In this document: piece after piece, positions 38,260 through 47,307 of the stretch | Position numbering within the stretch: position 1 is the first letter of the stretch | Layout of the letters: each line of letters begins with the position of its first letter | DNA from: an uncultured Amylibacter sp. | GTDB taxonomy: Bacteria > Pseudomonadota > Alphaproteobacteria > Rhodobacterales > Rhodobacteraceae | Length of the DNA stretch: 64,000 nt | Reading direction: 5' to 3' | Assembly (NCBI GenBank): GCA_905181935.1 | Contig: CAJIZV010000003.1 | Coordinates: 446,001 to 510,000, forward strand | Position numbers and translations under genes: made by a program | Notes under the pieces: generated by a model | Told to the model about the DNA's origin: nothing | The model's input: the letters and a program-made list of their open reading frames with translations, nothing else | The model's database searches: none

Positions 38260-38964
38260 ATGATAACGTCCAATATCAAAGAAGATGAGTTCAACTCAAT
38301 TGATACAAACACTTTATTCCCAGCTCAACGATCAACACATCCTGTAAAAATTTTAATTTTGTACGGTTCATTACGGAAAATATCTTATAGTCGATTAGTT
38401 GCTGAAGAAGGTGGGCGCATATTAGCTCGCTTAGGCGCTGAGGTTAAGTTTTATAACCCCTCTGGCTTACCATTAGTTGATGAAGAAAATGCAAACCATC
38501 CAAAAGTAAAAGAACTTCACGATTTGGTTAAGTGGTCTGAAGGTATGGTTTGGTCATCTCCTGAGCGACATGGTGCGATGACCGGTGTCATGAAGACTCA
38601 AATAGATTGGGTGCCGCTTTCAGATGGTGCAGTCAGGCCTACACAAGGTAAAACTTTAGCCCTGATGCAAGTAAATGGTGGGTCACAAAGTTTTAATACT
38701 TTAAATCAGTTGAGAATTTTAGGGCGTTGGATGCGGTTGCTGACAATTCCTAATCAATCATCAACACCTAAAGCGTTCACACAATTTGACAGCGATGGTA
38801 GAATGAAACCATCAGGAAATTACAACCGTATCGTTGACGTAATGGAAGAGTTGATGCGTTTTACATTACTCACAAGAGATATCAAAGATACATTGGTTGA
38901 TAGATACTCTGAACGGGTAGAAACTGCTGCGGAACTGATATCTCGAGTAAAAAACGATAAATAG
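38260..38964 (+). CDS. arsH: ArsH-type NADPH-dependent FMN reductase
   Basis: A 234-residue flavodoxin-fold flavoprotein. [25 protein letters not shown] (about residues 30-54) is the FMN phosphate loop. [20 protein letters not shown] (about 98-117) and [27 protein letters not shown] (about 131-157) are specific to ArsH. Proven ArsH proteins oxidise trivalent organoarsenicals and reduce quinones. No arsR, arsB or arsC is in the window, so an arsenic role is uncertain. Its stop codon abuts the convergent FAH-family stop with no gap. Confidence 0.9.
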   Translation: MITSNIKEDEFNSIDTNTLFPAQRSTHPVKILILYGSLRKISYSRLVAEEGGRILARLGAEVKFYNPSGLPLVDEENANHPKVKELHDLVKWSEGMVWSSPERHGAMTGVMKTQIDWVPLSDGAVRPTQGKTLALMQVNGGSQSFNTLNQLRILGRWMRLLTIPNQSSTPKAFTQFDSDGRMKPSGNYNRIVDVMEELMRFTLLTRDIKDTLVDRYSERVETAAELISRVKNDK

Positions 38965-39804
38965 TTAAATAACTTTCATCTTTTGCCGACCCAGCCCTTC
39001 TACTTCCACTTCTATTGTATCTCCTGATTGTAAAAACTGTGGCTTGGGCTTAATACCGGCGCCTACACCTTCTGGCGTTCCAGTAATGATTATATCTCCA
39101 GTTCGAAGTGTCATGTATTTAGATAGATTTGAAATAATTTTTGGAAGATTAAAGATCATGTCATTGGTATTTGAGCTTTGCATCAATTTACCATTTACCG
39201 TAGTTTTAATTTCTAGATTTTGAGGGTCTTTAATTTCGTCATGCGTAACTAAGTATGGGCCTATTGGTGCAAATGTTGGTGAAGACTTACCCTTTACCCA
39301 TTGCCCAGAGCGATGCTTTTGAAAAGTACGTTCAGATACATCATTGGCAGTAAAATACCCTGAAACATAACTTAAAGCATTGGATTCTGCTGCTTGATAG
39401 CAAGGCTTCCCAATAACAATACCAAGTTCAACTTCCCAGTCTGTATGGATGGAACCCTCAGGAATCTTTATGATGTCAAATGGACCACTAATAGCTGATG
39501 TGGCCTTATTGAAAACTAAAGGTTCATCTGGAAGTATACTTCCAGTTTCGGCAGCATGTTTTGCATAATTCAAACCAATACAAAAAAAGTTAGGCGCATC
39601 TGCTAAGCAGGATCCTATTCTTTTCCCGCTAGGTAGTTGTGGTAAATTTTTAATATCTAAAGCTCGAATTGTATCGATTGCCTCAAATGATACTGCATCC
39701 CCTGCAAAATCCATAACATGTTTGGAAAGATCACGAATATGACCTTCGTCATCAAGCAAGCATGGAATTTCTTGGCCCTTTGGGCCGTATCTAAGCAGTT
39801 TCAT
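38965..39804 (-). CDS. Fumarylacetoacetate hydrolase-family protein
   Basis: A 279-residue FAH-fold enzyme. The metal site is in FCIGLNYAKHAAETG (about residues 74-88), DWEVELGIVIGKP (about 120-132) and YFTANDVSERTFQKHRSGQWVKGKSS (about 150-175). GDIIITGTPEGVGAG (about 237-251) is the active-site loop. Family members act as 2,4-diketo-3-deoxy sugar-acid hydrolases, ureidoglycolate lyases or hydratases; the sequence does not settle which. It is monocistronic and ends exactly where arsH ends. Confidence 0.85.
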   Translation of the reverse strand: MKLLRYGPKGQEIPCLLDDEGHIRDLSKHVMDFAGDAVSFEAIDTIRALDIKNLPQLPSGKRIGSCLADAPNFFCIGLNYAKHAAETGSILPDEPLVFNKATSAISGPFDIIKIPEGSIHTDWEVELGIVIGKPCYQAAESNALSYVSGYFTANDVSERTFQKHRSGQWVKGKSSPTFAPIGPYLVTHDEIKDPQNLEIKTTVNGKLMQSSNTNDMIFNLPKIISNLSKYMTLRTGDIIITGTPEGVGAGIKPKPQFLQSGDTIEVEVEGLGRQKMKVI

Positions 39805-39954
39805 GGGAATACCTTATTTGATGTTATTTATAAAATGTTAGTTAATTATTAGAATTGGTAAAGTAAAACCGACTTGAACAAAGAATGTAAAATAAAATTA
39901 CTAAAAAACCTCTGCCTTTTACTATAATTAATAATTTATATTACTCTAAAACGA

Positions 39955-39979
39955 CGAAAGGCCACCCTAAGGTGACCTT
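39955..39979 (-). terminator. Terminator of tRNA-Gly
   Basis: On the minus strand AAGGTCACC (39979-39971), loop TTAG, and GGTGGCCTT (39966-39958) form a 9-bp stem with one U-G pair, then TCGTCGTTTT. Confidence 0.75.
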
Positions 39980-40002
39980 ATCGATACCAAAATTATGGTA
40001 AT

Positions 40003-40077
40003 TGGAGCGGGCGAAGCGATTCGAACGCTCGACCCTAACCTTGGCAAGGTTATGCTCTACCCCTGAGCTACGCCCGC
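40003..40077 (-). tRNA. tRNA-Gly (GCC anticodon)
   Basis: The minus strand gives GCGGGCG at the 5' end pairing with CGCCCGC, a discriminator T and an encoded CCA. The anticodon stem TAACC/GGTTA encloses TTGCCAA, giving GCC. The T-arm GAGCGTTCGAATCGCTT is normal. Confidence 0.97.
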
Positions 40078-40166
40078 TTCCTTGGAAAAGAACTTTCGTT
40101 CCTTTGGGTAAGGGCGTTATACGCGTCTATTTTTCTGCCGCAAGTGCTTTTTATCTTTTTCTAAAA

Positions 40167-40988
40167 TTAATCGGGCATTGCATCTAAAGAGGTTGAGGAT
40201 GATTGGATAGCAATTTCATAATCTTCAGTGTGTGCTATGATGCTTTGGTCATCGAACAGAATAATTCCATATGCTGCAGGTTCTGGAACTGAAAGGCTAC
40301 TATCATCAGCATCTAATGCCATTGGGGTTTGATGGCATGTACTTTTAAAGATTGAAAATCCAACACCGTTGGTATGCCCCGAGATTGTCCGGTGTACGTG
40401 CCCTGTGAAAATGTGACAAATATTTGAGTGCTGGGATATAATTTTAAATAAATCAGAGCTATTTTTTAATTTAATTTTATCCATACCTGGAAAACCAATG
40501 TTATGTGGAGGGTGATGCATGAAAAGAGAAACCCTCTTATTAATAGATTTGTCTAATTCTTTATTTAGCCAATCTAAGCGATCTTTACATAATATCCCAT
40601 TGTGTTGATTTTCGGGGTATGGAGGTCCATTTAGAGTATCTAAACAAAGCAGCACATCGTTTCCTAACTCAATTCGTGTTTGTAAGTGGCCGGTACTAGC
40701 TAACGGAATCTTGGGAAATGTTTTAATGAAACTATTTCGCTTATCATGGTTACCTAACATATAGGTTATTGGAATAGGGTAACCTTTTACCGCAGCTTTG
40801 AGCATTTCAAATTCTTCAGTATGGCCGGAATGTGTTAAATCACCCATTAAAATCAGATGTTCTGCATCGGGGTGTGCTTTTTTTACGTGAATTAAAGCTT
40901 TTTCTAGCTGCTTTAATGGATATAAGCCAATAATATCACGCCCAGCTGATCGTAAATGGATATCAGTGATTACTATTATTTTTCGCAA
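40167..40988 (-). CDS. Metallophosphoesterase (cAMP phosphodiesterase CpdA-like)
   Basis: A 273-residue calcineurin-type phosphoesterase. All metal motifs are visible: VITDIHL (D-x-H, residues 6-12), LMGDLTHSG (GD, about 47), MLGNHDKR (GNHD, about 77), MHHPPHNIG (H, about 157) and FTGHVHRT (GHxH, about 194). This is the CpdA/Icc branch that hydrolyses cyclic nucleotides in characterised members; the substrate here is inferred. It lies 9 bases downstream of the LldD-type gene on the same strand and probably shares its transcript. Confidence 0.85.
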   Translation of the reverse strand: MRKIIVITDIHLRSAGRDIIGLYPLKQLEKALIHVKKAHPDAEHLILMGDLTHSGHTEEFEMLKAAVKGYPIPITYMLGNHDKRNSFIKTFPKIPLASTGHLQTRIELGNDVLLCLDTLNGPPYPENQHNGILCKDRLDWLNKELDKSINKRVSLFMHHPPHNIGFPGMDKIKLKNSSDLFKIISQHSNICHIFTGHVHRTISGHTNGVGFSIFKSTCHQTPMALDADDSSLSVPEPAAYGIILFDDQSIIAHTEDYEIAIQSSSTSLDAMPD

Positions 40989-40997
40989 TAGTTAGCC

Positions 40998-42137
40998 TTA
41001 TCTTATTAAACGTTCAGATGCTTGGGACAAGTTTTTGATCCCCATTTGATACATGTTTGTATTTATATCATCAGATAACATAAAAGCCATTTGGTCAAAA
41101 CCTTTTTGCCCAAGTGCTGCGAGTGCATAGTGGAATGCTCGCCCAAGCATGACAAAATTAGCACCCATTGCAATTGCACGTAAAATATCTAATCCACCTT
41201 CTATACCACTGTCGAATACTAGAGGGTAATCATCACCTACGGCAGCACGGATTGCGGGCAGGGTCTCAATACTACTTTGTCCACCATCAAATTGGCGACC
41301 TGAATGGTTTGAAACCCAGACTGCATCTGCTCCGGCTTGTTTTAATTTCAGTGCATCGTGGGGGGATGTAATCCCTTTTACTATAATGTGCCCATCCCAT
41401 TCACTACGTAGTTCGGATAGGTAATCCCAATTGGGCCTTCCACGAATAATATAGCCTGGATGTGCTGTTGAAGACGTATTGCCTTTTACTTTGACATAAC
41501 TTTCTGCAAATCGAAGGCGTGGTTGTCCATAACGTGCGGTGCCTATCGCCCATGCTGGATGAGTGGCAGTTTCCCATAGCATTGTAGGCGTAATCTTTGG
41601 AGGTATTGTCAATTGAGCTCTACGCTGACGTTCACGTCGACTGGGAGCTGGAACATCAACCGTCAGTACTAGCGTATGAAATCCTGCATTTTTTGCCCGC
41701 CGCAGCATATCACGGCGAATATTTGGGTCAGTTGGAGGGTATAGCTGCATCCAGCCCATATCTCCTAAACTAGATGCTATCATTTCAGGTGTTACTGTTG
41801 CTACAGCTGACATTGAGTATGGAATGTTCAGTTTAACGCAACCCTGTGCCAACATATATTCTGCACCTGGCCAGATCATTCCAGACATACCAACTGGAGC
41901 GACCCCAAATGGATGGGTGTAGGAGCGCCCTAGAAATGTTGTTTCCTGGCTGGGCGTGTATTCACCTTGTAAGACGCGTGTTTCGAATAGAATTTTATCT
42001 AATTCTATTCGATTGCGAGTTTTCTGATCTTCAGCACCCGTTGCACTATCTAAGTATTCCCAAGCAAAATGTGGCAAGCGGCGTTTTGCTCGCTTTTTCA
42101 GATCATTTAAACTGGGATATTTATCATCAATACTCAT
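40998..42137 (-). CDS. FMN-dependent alpha-hydroxy-acid dehydrogenase (LldD-like)
   Basis: A 379-residue TIM-barrel flavoenzyme oxidising L-lactate or a similar 2-hydroxy acid. FAWEYLDSATGAEDQKTRNR is near residue 23. FGVAPVGMSGMIWPGAE (about 77) and PYSMSAVATVTPE are FMN contacts. WMQLYPPTDPN (about 129), VKGITSPHDAL, and the catalytic VSNHSGRQFDG (about 280, His and Arg) complete the site. DSGIEGGLDILRAIAMGANFVMLGR binds FMN phosphate. Lactate is the commonest substrate for this family; mandelate or glycolate cannot be excluded. It is upstream of the metallophosphoesterase gene. Confidence 0.88.
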   Translation of the reverse strand: MSIDDKYPSLNDLKKRAKRRLPHFAWEYLDSATGAEDQKTRNRIELDKILFETRVLQGEYTPSQETTFLGRSYTHPFGVAPVGMSGMIWPGAEYMLAQGCVKLNIPYSMSAVATVTPEMIASSLGDMGWMQLYPPTDPNIRRDMLRRAKNAGFHTLVLTVDVPAPSRRERQRRAQLTIPPKITPTMLWETATHPAWAIGTARYGQPRLRFAESYVKVKGNTSSTAHPGYIIRGRPNWDYLSELRSEWDGHIIVKGITSPHDALKLKQAGADAVWVSNHSGRQFDGGQSSIETLPAIRAAVGDDYPLVFDSGIEGGLDILRAIAMGANFVMLGRAFHYALAALGQKGFDQMAFMLSDDINTNMYQMGIKNLSQASERLIR

Positions 42138-42295
42138 AGATAATACTCTAATGTTGTGGTGTCATCTCTGCAAGCTAATGTATGCAAGTTTCGCTTTATT
42201 AGAAACCTTGTTTGTGGGATTTGGATAGTTAAAAAATAAAAGAACAATCAAAGAACATACTTTCCCATTGCCGCCTAAACAGTTAGAGTAATCAA

Positions 42296-44695
42296 ATGAC
42301 CAACTGGGAAGAAGATCAAGCCATGGAAATGGCTTCTAATGTGCCATTGTCGCAACGTGCAATGGGGGTGCGTGCTACGCCATATATGGACGGGCTAAAT
42401 GCATCACAGCGAGCTGCTGTTGAAGTAATGGATGGCCCTGTTCTGATGTTAGCGGGAGCTGGAACTGGGAAGACTAAAGCTTTGACGACCCGTATTGTCC
42501 ATTTAATGAATATGAATCGTGCACGCCCAAATGAAATTCTTGCGGTTACGTTCACAAATAAAGCTGCCCGCGAAATGAAGTTACGTGTTGGTTCAATGTT
42601 GGGTGAGATGGTTGAGGGAATGCCTTGGTTAGGGACTTTCCATTCTCTTTGTGTTAAAATTTTACGCAGACATGCAGAACTCGTAGGTTTAAAGTCAAAT
42701 TTCACAATATTAGATACAGATGATCAATTGCGGCTTTTAAAGCAATTGCTACGAGCAGAAAATATTGATGAAAAGCGTTGGCCACCTAGGTTACTTCTGG
42801 GGCTTATCGATACTTGGAAAAATAGAGCATGGACACCTGATCGAATACCGGCAGGAGAAGATGGCTTTAATGGCCGAGGCTCTGAGTTTTATGCGCAATA
42901 TCAAAATCGTTTAAAAACGCTTAATGCTGCTGACTTTGGGGATTTATTATTACATGTTGTAAATATTTTTCAAACAAATAAAGATGTTTTAGATAAATAT
43001 CAACGCTGGTTTAAATATATACTAGTAGATGAATATCAAGATACCAACGTTGCGCAATACATGTGGTTGCGATTACTGGCTGCTAAGCATCACAACATAT
43101 GCTGTGTCGGAGACGACGACCAATCCATCTACGGGTGGCGCGGTGCAGAAGTTGGCAATATCTTACGATTTGAAAGAGATTTTGAGGGTGCTGAAGTTAT
43201 TCGCCTAGAGCAAAATTATAGATCTACTCCACATATTTTAGCGGCTGCTTCAGGTGTAATTGCTGGTAATAAAGATCGTCTTGGCAAGACATTGTGGACT
43301 GCGCGTAAAGATGGAGAAAAAGTAAGGCTAATTGGCCATTGGGATGGAGAAGAAGAAGCGCGTTGGATTGGTGAAGAAATTGAAAGCTATCAGCGTGGAA
43401 CACGTGGCCTAGATCCTGTTGGCTTAGAAAGTATGGCAATTTTAGTACGAGCATCGCACCAAATGCGTGCATTTGAAGATAGATTTTTAACTATTGGGTT
43501 ACCGTATCGTGTCATTGGAGGCCCAAGGTTTTATGAGCGTTTAGAAATTCGTGACGCTATGGCCTATTTTCGTGTAGTTGTGAGTCCTGATGATAGCTTA
43601 GCATTTGAGCGCATTATAAATACACCAAAACGTGGAATCGGTGATAAAGCGCAACAGACGATAAATGCAATTGCAAGAAAAAATGGTATATCTTTATTAG
43701 ATGGAGCAAGAATTATTGTTGCTGAGGGAGGGTTATCTACAAAAGCTAGAAATTCGCTTAGTACTTTAATTCATGGCGTTGACCGCTGGGCTTCGATGTT
43801 AAATGGTTTAGGTTTATTTCGTGATGATACAAAAATTTTAGAAGAGTTTAGTGATGCTGTACCCATTATAAACCACGTGGAAATAGCACAAATAATATTG
43901 GAAGAAAGTGGTTATACGGATCATTGGCAAAATGATAAAACTCCCGAAGCACCTGGTCGTTTAGAGAATTTAAAAGAACTTGTAAAAGCACTAGAAGGAT
44001 TTGAAAATATACAAGGATTTCTGGAACATGTCAGCTTGATCATGGAAAACGATACTGATGATTCAACTCAGAAGGTATCTATTATGACACTTCATGGCGC
44101 TAAAGGTTTAGAATTTCCAAATGTATTTTTGCCTGGTTGGGAAGATGGATTGTTTCCATCACAACGATCTATGGATGAATCTGGTCAAAATGGATTAGAG
44201 GAAGAGCGGCGTCTGGCTTATGTTGGCATTACCCGAGCAGAAGCTATTTGTACGGTATCCTTCGCAGCAAACCGGCGTGTATATGGGCAGTGGCAATCCT
44301 CAATGCCATCTAGATTTATTGATGAATTACCTCACGAAAATGTAGATGTATTAACTCCCCCTGGTTTATATGGTGGTGGTACATTTGCTTCAACTGAGAG
44401 TGACTTGCCTGCGCGAGCGGCTAAAGCGGATGCTTATAACTCGCCAGGTTGGAAGCGCATGCAAGCTCGCACTTCCCAACGTCTGCTAAATCAATCTAAT
44501 AACCCTAAAGGAATTATTATTGATGCTAAAGTTATGCAAAACTATTCTATTACGGATCGTATAATTCATGGAAAGTTTGGAATTGGTACAGTTATTGGGA
44601 TTGAAGGTGATAAGCTATCAATAGTTTTTGATGCGGGTGGAGCTAAGAAGGTAGTTGCCAGTTTTGTAACGCATGCTGATGACGTGCCATTTTAA
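42296..44695 (+). CDS. uvrD: ATP-dependent DNA helicase UvrD/PcrA type
   Basis: A 799-residue superfamily 1A 3'-5' helicase for nucleotide-excision and mismatch repair. Q-motif LNASQRAAV and Walker A GAGTGKTKAL are at about residues 34-62. VDEYQDTNVAQY is near 242 (Walker B), GDDDQSIYGWRGA near 268, EQNYRST near 304, SIMTLHGAKGLEFPNVFLPG near 595, and EERRLAYVGITRAE near 635. The C-terminal tail (IIHGKFGIGTVIGIEGDKLSIVFD) is a Tudor-like RNA polymerase-contact domain similar to the DUF3553 protein. Start is ATG 42296 with weak SD. Confidence 0.95.
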   Translation: MTNWEEDQAMEMASNVPLSQRAMGVRATPYMDGLNASQRAAVEVMDGPVLMLAGAGTGKTKALTTRIVHLMNMNRARPNEILAVTFTNKAAREMKLRVGSMLGEMVEGMPWLGTFHSLCVKILRRHAELVGLKSNFTILDTDDQLRLLKQLLRAENIDEKRWPPRLLLGLIDTWKNRAWTPDRIPAGEDGFNGRGSEFYAQYQNRLKTLNAADFGDLLLHVVNIFQTNKDVLDKYQRWFKYILVDEYQDTNVAQYMWLRLLAAKHHNICCVGDDDQSIYGWRGAEVGNILRFERDFEGAEVIRLEQNYRSTPHILAAASGVIAGNKDRLGKTLWTARKDGEKVRLIGHWDGEEEARWIGEEIESYQRGTRGLDPVGLESMAILVRASHQMRAFEDRFLTIGLPYRVIGGPRFYERLEIRDAMAYFRVVVSPDDSLAFERIINTPKRGIGDKAQQTINAIARKNGISLLDGARIIVAEGGLSTKARNSLSTLIHGVDRWASMLNGLGLFRDDTKILEEFSDAVPIINHVEIAQIILEESGYTDHWQNDKTPEAPGRLENLKELVKALEGFENIQGFLEHVSLIMENDTDDSTQKVSIMTLHGAKGLEFPNVFLPGWEDGLFPSQRSMDESGQNGLEEERRLAYVGITRAEAICTVSFAANRRVYGQWQSSMPSRFIDELPHENVDVLTPPGLYGGGTFASTESDLPARAAKADAYNSPGWKRMQARTSQRLLNQSNNPKGIIIDAKVMQNYSITDRIIHGKFGIGTVIGIEGDKLSIVFDAGGAKKVVASFVTHADDVPF

Positions 44696-44778
44696 CAGGG
44701 TAACTATAGTTAAAATTTTTAAATAATTCTGCTTTTAGCTTTTATAATTTATCTCAAGGGGAACAAGCTTTATTAAGT

Positions 44779-44905
44779 AAAAAAAACGGTAACACGCAAG
44801 GGAGAAGAAAGCGCGTCACCGTTCTTTTTTTCAAGGCTCCGAAACAGGGAGGAATTGGAGCTCTTATCAAATTTTACGGTCGGGAGGAGGTGACCGTAGA
44901 GATTT
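44779..44905 (-). ncRNA. Candidate small RNA with three anti-SD hairpin loops
   Basis: Read on the minus strand, TACGGTC-ACCTCCTCCC-GACCGTA (44898-44875) is a perfect 7-bp hairpin with the loop CCUCCUCCC. A second hairpin, GCTCC...GGAGC (44861-44836), has a loop containing TTCCTCCC. A third, ACGGTGACGCGC/GCGTGTTACCGT (44822-44786), has a loop containing TTCTTCTCCCTT and ends in eight T, a terminator. The two A-C mismatches this stem would have on the plus strand become G-U pairs on the minus strand, which fixes the strand. All three loops are complementary to Shine-Dalgarno sequences. The arrangement resembles CcsR/cuckoo RNAs of alphaproteobacteria. The 5' end is not defined; no clear promoter was found. 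The first bases may also pair (AGAGA/TCTCT, 44898-44913). Confidence 0.7.
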
Positions 44906-44967
44906 GTTTCTCTTGTTTTTAGAATAACAAATAATTTTAGATTTAGAAGTGCTGATACTGCAATGCC

Positions 44968-44988
44968 GATATGCATTTAATGCATATC
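44968..44988. repeat. 9-bp inverted repeat downstream of tupA
   Basis: GATATGCAT (44968-44976) and ATGCATATC (44980-44988) flank a three-base loop, 13 bases after the tupA stop on the minus strand. The T-rich stretch lies on its plus-strand 3' side, the wrong side for a tupA terminator. Confidence 0.6.
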
Positions 44989-45001
44989 TTTTTATATATT
45001 T

Positions 45002-45826
45002 TTATTGAGCAGGGCACGCTAGACGACTTTTTTTTTCTTTATCAGAATCTGGGCAAAATAATTGCTTTCCATCAACTCGAAAATTACCAATTACCTTTTG
45101 ACCTTTTGGAGACGTTATCCAATTAGCAAAAATACGTGCTTGCTTAGAGTGGGTGTGAGGAAATTTGTCTGGATTGACCAAAATCAGTCCATATGGATTT
45201 TTCATTATTAAATCTCCAGCCCACTTAATTACTAAATCACCTTTATTTCCAAATGATAGCCAAGTGCCTCGATCGCTTAGAGTGTATGAGTTTGTTGCAG
45301 AGGCCATGTTAAGAGTTGCACCCATGCCCGATCCAATTTCGCGGTACCACTTTCCTAAAGGTGGCATTTTATTAAAATAATCCCATAATTCTAATTCTTT
45401 TTTGTGGGTACCGCTATCATCACCGCGCGAAACAAAATCAAGTGACCCACTAATTTGTGCTGTGTTAAAAAATTCATTAAGATTATGGAATATAATTCCA
45501 TCTGTTTTTGGGCCTATTAATACAAAATCATTATACATGACATCAAAGCGCTGTATTCCATAATTCTCTGCAATAAATGCGTCTTCAGATGGTCGATGAT
45601 GTACAAGTAAAGCATCAGCATCACCATTTTTTGCTATACGAATTGCTTGCCCTGTTCCAACTGCTACAACTTTAACGCTTATGCCAGTTTCTGCAGTAAA
45701 TATTGGTAAAATATAATCATAAAGACCAGAATTCTGAGTTGAAGTTGTGGAAGATAAAGTAATTTTTTGTTCATTTGCATGAATTGTAGTTGCTATAATC
45801 AAAAATAATCCAATTAGAGACTTCAT
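45002..45826 (-). CDS. tupA: Tungstate ABC transporter substrate-binding protein
   Basis: A 274-residue periplasmic binding protein of the TupA family. A signal peptide covers about residues 1-17 (SLIGLFLIIATTIHA). The mature start KITLSSTTSTQNSGLYDYILP is the TupA anion-binding TTTS-x-x-SGL motif. DALLVHHRPSEDAFI (about 74) and VSRGDDSGTHKKELELW (about 137) are the second anion-binding stretch. Proven relatives bind tungstate tightly and molybdate weakly; anion choice is inferred. A Cys near the C-terminus is unremarkable. It is the last gene of tupB-tupC-tupA and abuts tupC. Confidence 0.92.
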   Translation of the reverse strand: MKSLIGLFLIIATTIHANEQKITLSSTTSTQNSGLYDYILPIFTAETGISVKVVAVGTGQAIRIAKNGDADALLVHHRPSEDAFIAENYGIQRFDVMYNDFVLIGPKTDGIIFHNLNEFFNTAQISGSLDFVSRGDDSGTHKKELELWDYFNKMPPLGKWYREIGSGMGATLNMASATNSYTLSDRGTWLSFGNKGDLVIKWAGDLIMKNPYGLILVNPDKFPHTHSKQARIFANWITSPKGQKVIGNFRVDGKQLFCPDSDKEKKSRLACPAQ

Positions 45827-46525
45827 TTATAGGCCTTTAATGTATTGTTGAGCTATTAATGTTTTTGGTGTTACAAAAAAAATATCTGCGGGGCTATATT
45901 CAGCCACTTTTCCACTCGCAATAAAAATAACATCATCTGCAAATTGTTTTGCTTGAGTAATATTGTGGGTTGCCCAGAGAAATTTTACACCTGAAAATGC
46001 AATTTTTTTAATTAAATTTTCAAATTCAGTAGTGGCATTAGGATCTAAGCTAGAGGTAGGTTCATCCATAATGACAAGCTTTGGGTGGGTTGCTAGAGCG
46101 CGCACCAAAGCCATTCGCTGCGCCTCCCCGCCTGATAGGGTAGAAGCAGGCTCATTGGCTTTAGACGTAAGTTTTGCCATATTTAAAAGCTCATCTAGGC
46201 GGGTTTCAATTGTATTTTTAGGCCAGCTGGCCGCTTGCATTGGAAGCGCTATATTACTTTTTACAGATCGCCGTAGGGTAATGCGATGCTGAAATATATA
46301 TCCACGACTGGCTCTCGTAGTGCTTGCAGGCTGGCCGTCCCATTTTATTTGACCAGATTGTGGCATGATCAAAGCATGACACAATTCTAAAAATAAAGAT
46401 TTACCAGCACCATTGTAACCCAAAACATTCGTAATGCCACGCAGGTTAATTTCAAGATCAATTGGGCCTAAAAGATTTGTTCCATTTTGTGAAAAAGATA
46501 CAGATTTATAATTTAAATTAATCAT
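45827..46525 (-). CDS. tupC: Tungstate ABC transporter ATPase
   Basis: A 232-residue ABC ATPase. Walker A GYNGAGKSLFLEL is at about residues 35-47, the Q-loop FQHRITLRRS is near 75, the signature TLSGGEAQRMALVRALATHP is near 127, and Walker B KLVIMDEPTSSLD is near 147. ATHNITQAK is the switch. Together with tupB (4-base overlap) and tupA it makes a complete tungstate importer. It lacks the C-terminal TOBE domain of ModC. Confidence 0.9.
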   Translation of the reverse strand: MINLNYKSVSFSQNGTNLLGPIDLEINLRGITNVLGYNGAGKSLFLELCHALIMPQSGQIKWDGQPASTTRASRGYIFQHRITLRRSVKSNIALPMQAASWPKNTIETRLDELLNMAKLTSKANEPASTLSGGEAQRMALVRALATHPKLVIMDEPTSSLDPNATTEFENLIKKIAFSGVKFLWATHNITQAKQFADDVIFIASGKVAEYSPADIFFVTPKTLIAQQYIKGL

Positions 46526-47223
46526 CGTGAAGTCCGTTGATATTTTTGACCAATAGATTTTAGGCTATGTATAATGGTATTTACTATTATTGCTAAAGAT
46601 ATCAGAATTAATCCAAGGGCTAATGCTAACTCCAAATTACCTTTAGATGTTTCTAACGCAATCGTAGTTGTCATAACTCTTGTAAGTCCTGCTATATTTC
46701 CACCAACGATAATTACGGCGCCAACTTCAGCAATTGCTCTCCCAAAACCTGCTAATAAGGCTGTAAATATTGCAAACCGTGCGTCAATTATAAGTGTTTT
46801 TAGTCTAAACCAGTGGGACGCGTTAACGCTATGAAGTAATGGACGATACGTTTGCTCCAGGGGACTTACAGCTTCTGTTGTAAGTGCTAAAATAATTGGA
46901 AAAATCAAGACTGATTGAGCTATTATCATTGCTGTTGGTGTAAATAGTAGGCCATATTCTCCGAATGGTCCTGCACGAGATAATAACAAGTAGATAGCAA
47001 GGCCAACAACTACTGGTGGGAGTGCCATTAAAGATGATGATAGCATTATAATCACACGCCGCCCTAGAAAGCGGCCCATTGCAAGACCCGTACCTAATGG
47101 AATCGCTAACAAGGCTGCTATTAATGTTGCAGATAAGGAAATACGTAGTGACAAAGCCACAATGCCCCATAGAGTAGCATCACCAGAAGTTATTAATTGC
47201 AATGTTGTGTTCAAAATCTCCAA
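46522..47223 (-). CDS. tupB: Tungstate ABC transporter permease
   Basis: A 233-residue BPD-type inner-membrane permease with about five helices. The EAA-like coupling loop is RFRLKTLIIDARFAIFTALLAGFGRAIAEVGAVIIVGGNIAG (about residues 140-181). The frame stays open to a GTG at 47307, but that would run into the divergent mrp start and its SD. TTG at 47223 (MEILNTTLQL) gives the normal family length; the SD is weak (AAGAAAGA about 9-16 bases upstream) and a second TTG at 47214 is possible. tupB is the first gene of the operon. Confidence 0.85.
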   Translation of the reverse strand: MEILNTTLQLITSGDATLWGIVALSLRISLSATLIAALLAIPLGTGLAMGRFLGRRVIIMLSSSLMALPPVVVGLAIYLLLSRAGPFGEYGLLFTPTAMIIAQSVLIFPIILALTTEAVSPLEQTYRPLLHSVNASHWFRLKTLIIDARFAIFTALLAGFGRAIAEVGAVIIVGGNIAGLTRVMTTTIALETSKGNLELALALGLILISLAIIVNTIIHSLKSIGQKYQRTSR

Positions 47224-47307
47224 AAAGAGTCTTTCTTGCTGTCGGGGACTTGCCCTCGGTGTTATAGTGCTAAAGTTAGTTCCATCACATAAAAGGACGC
47301 ATACCAC

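Noticed and set aside
44773..44976. A 67-residue minus-strand reading frame across the sRNA region
   Set aside because: It runs through all three hairpins and the terminator stem, has no SD or recognisable protein features, and is better explained as structured RNA.
47224..47307. N-terminal extension of tupB to GTG 47307
   Set aside because: It would overlap the divergent mrp start and SD, adds 28 residues absent from the family, and the hydrophobic permease core begins later.
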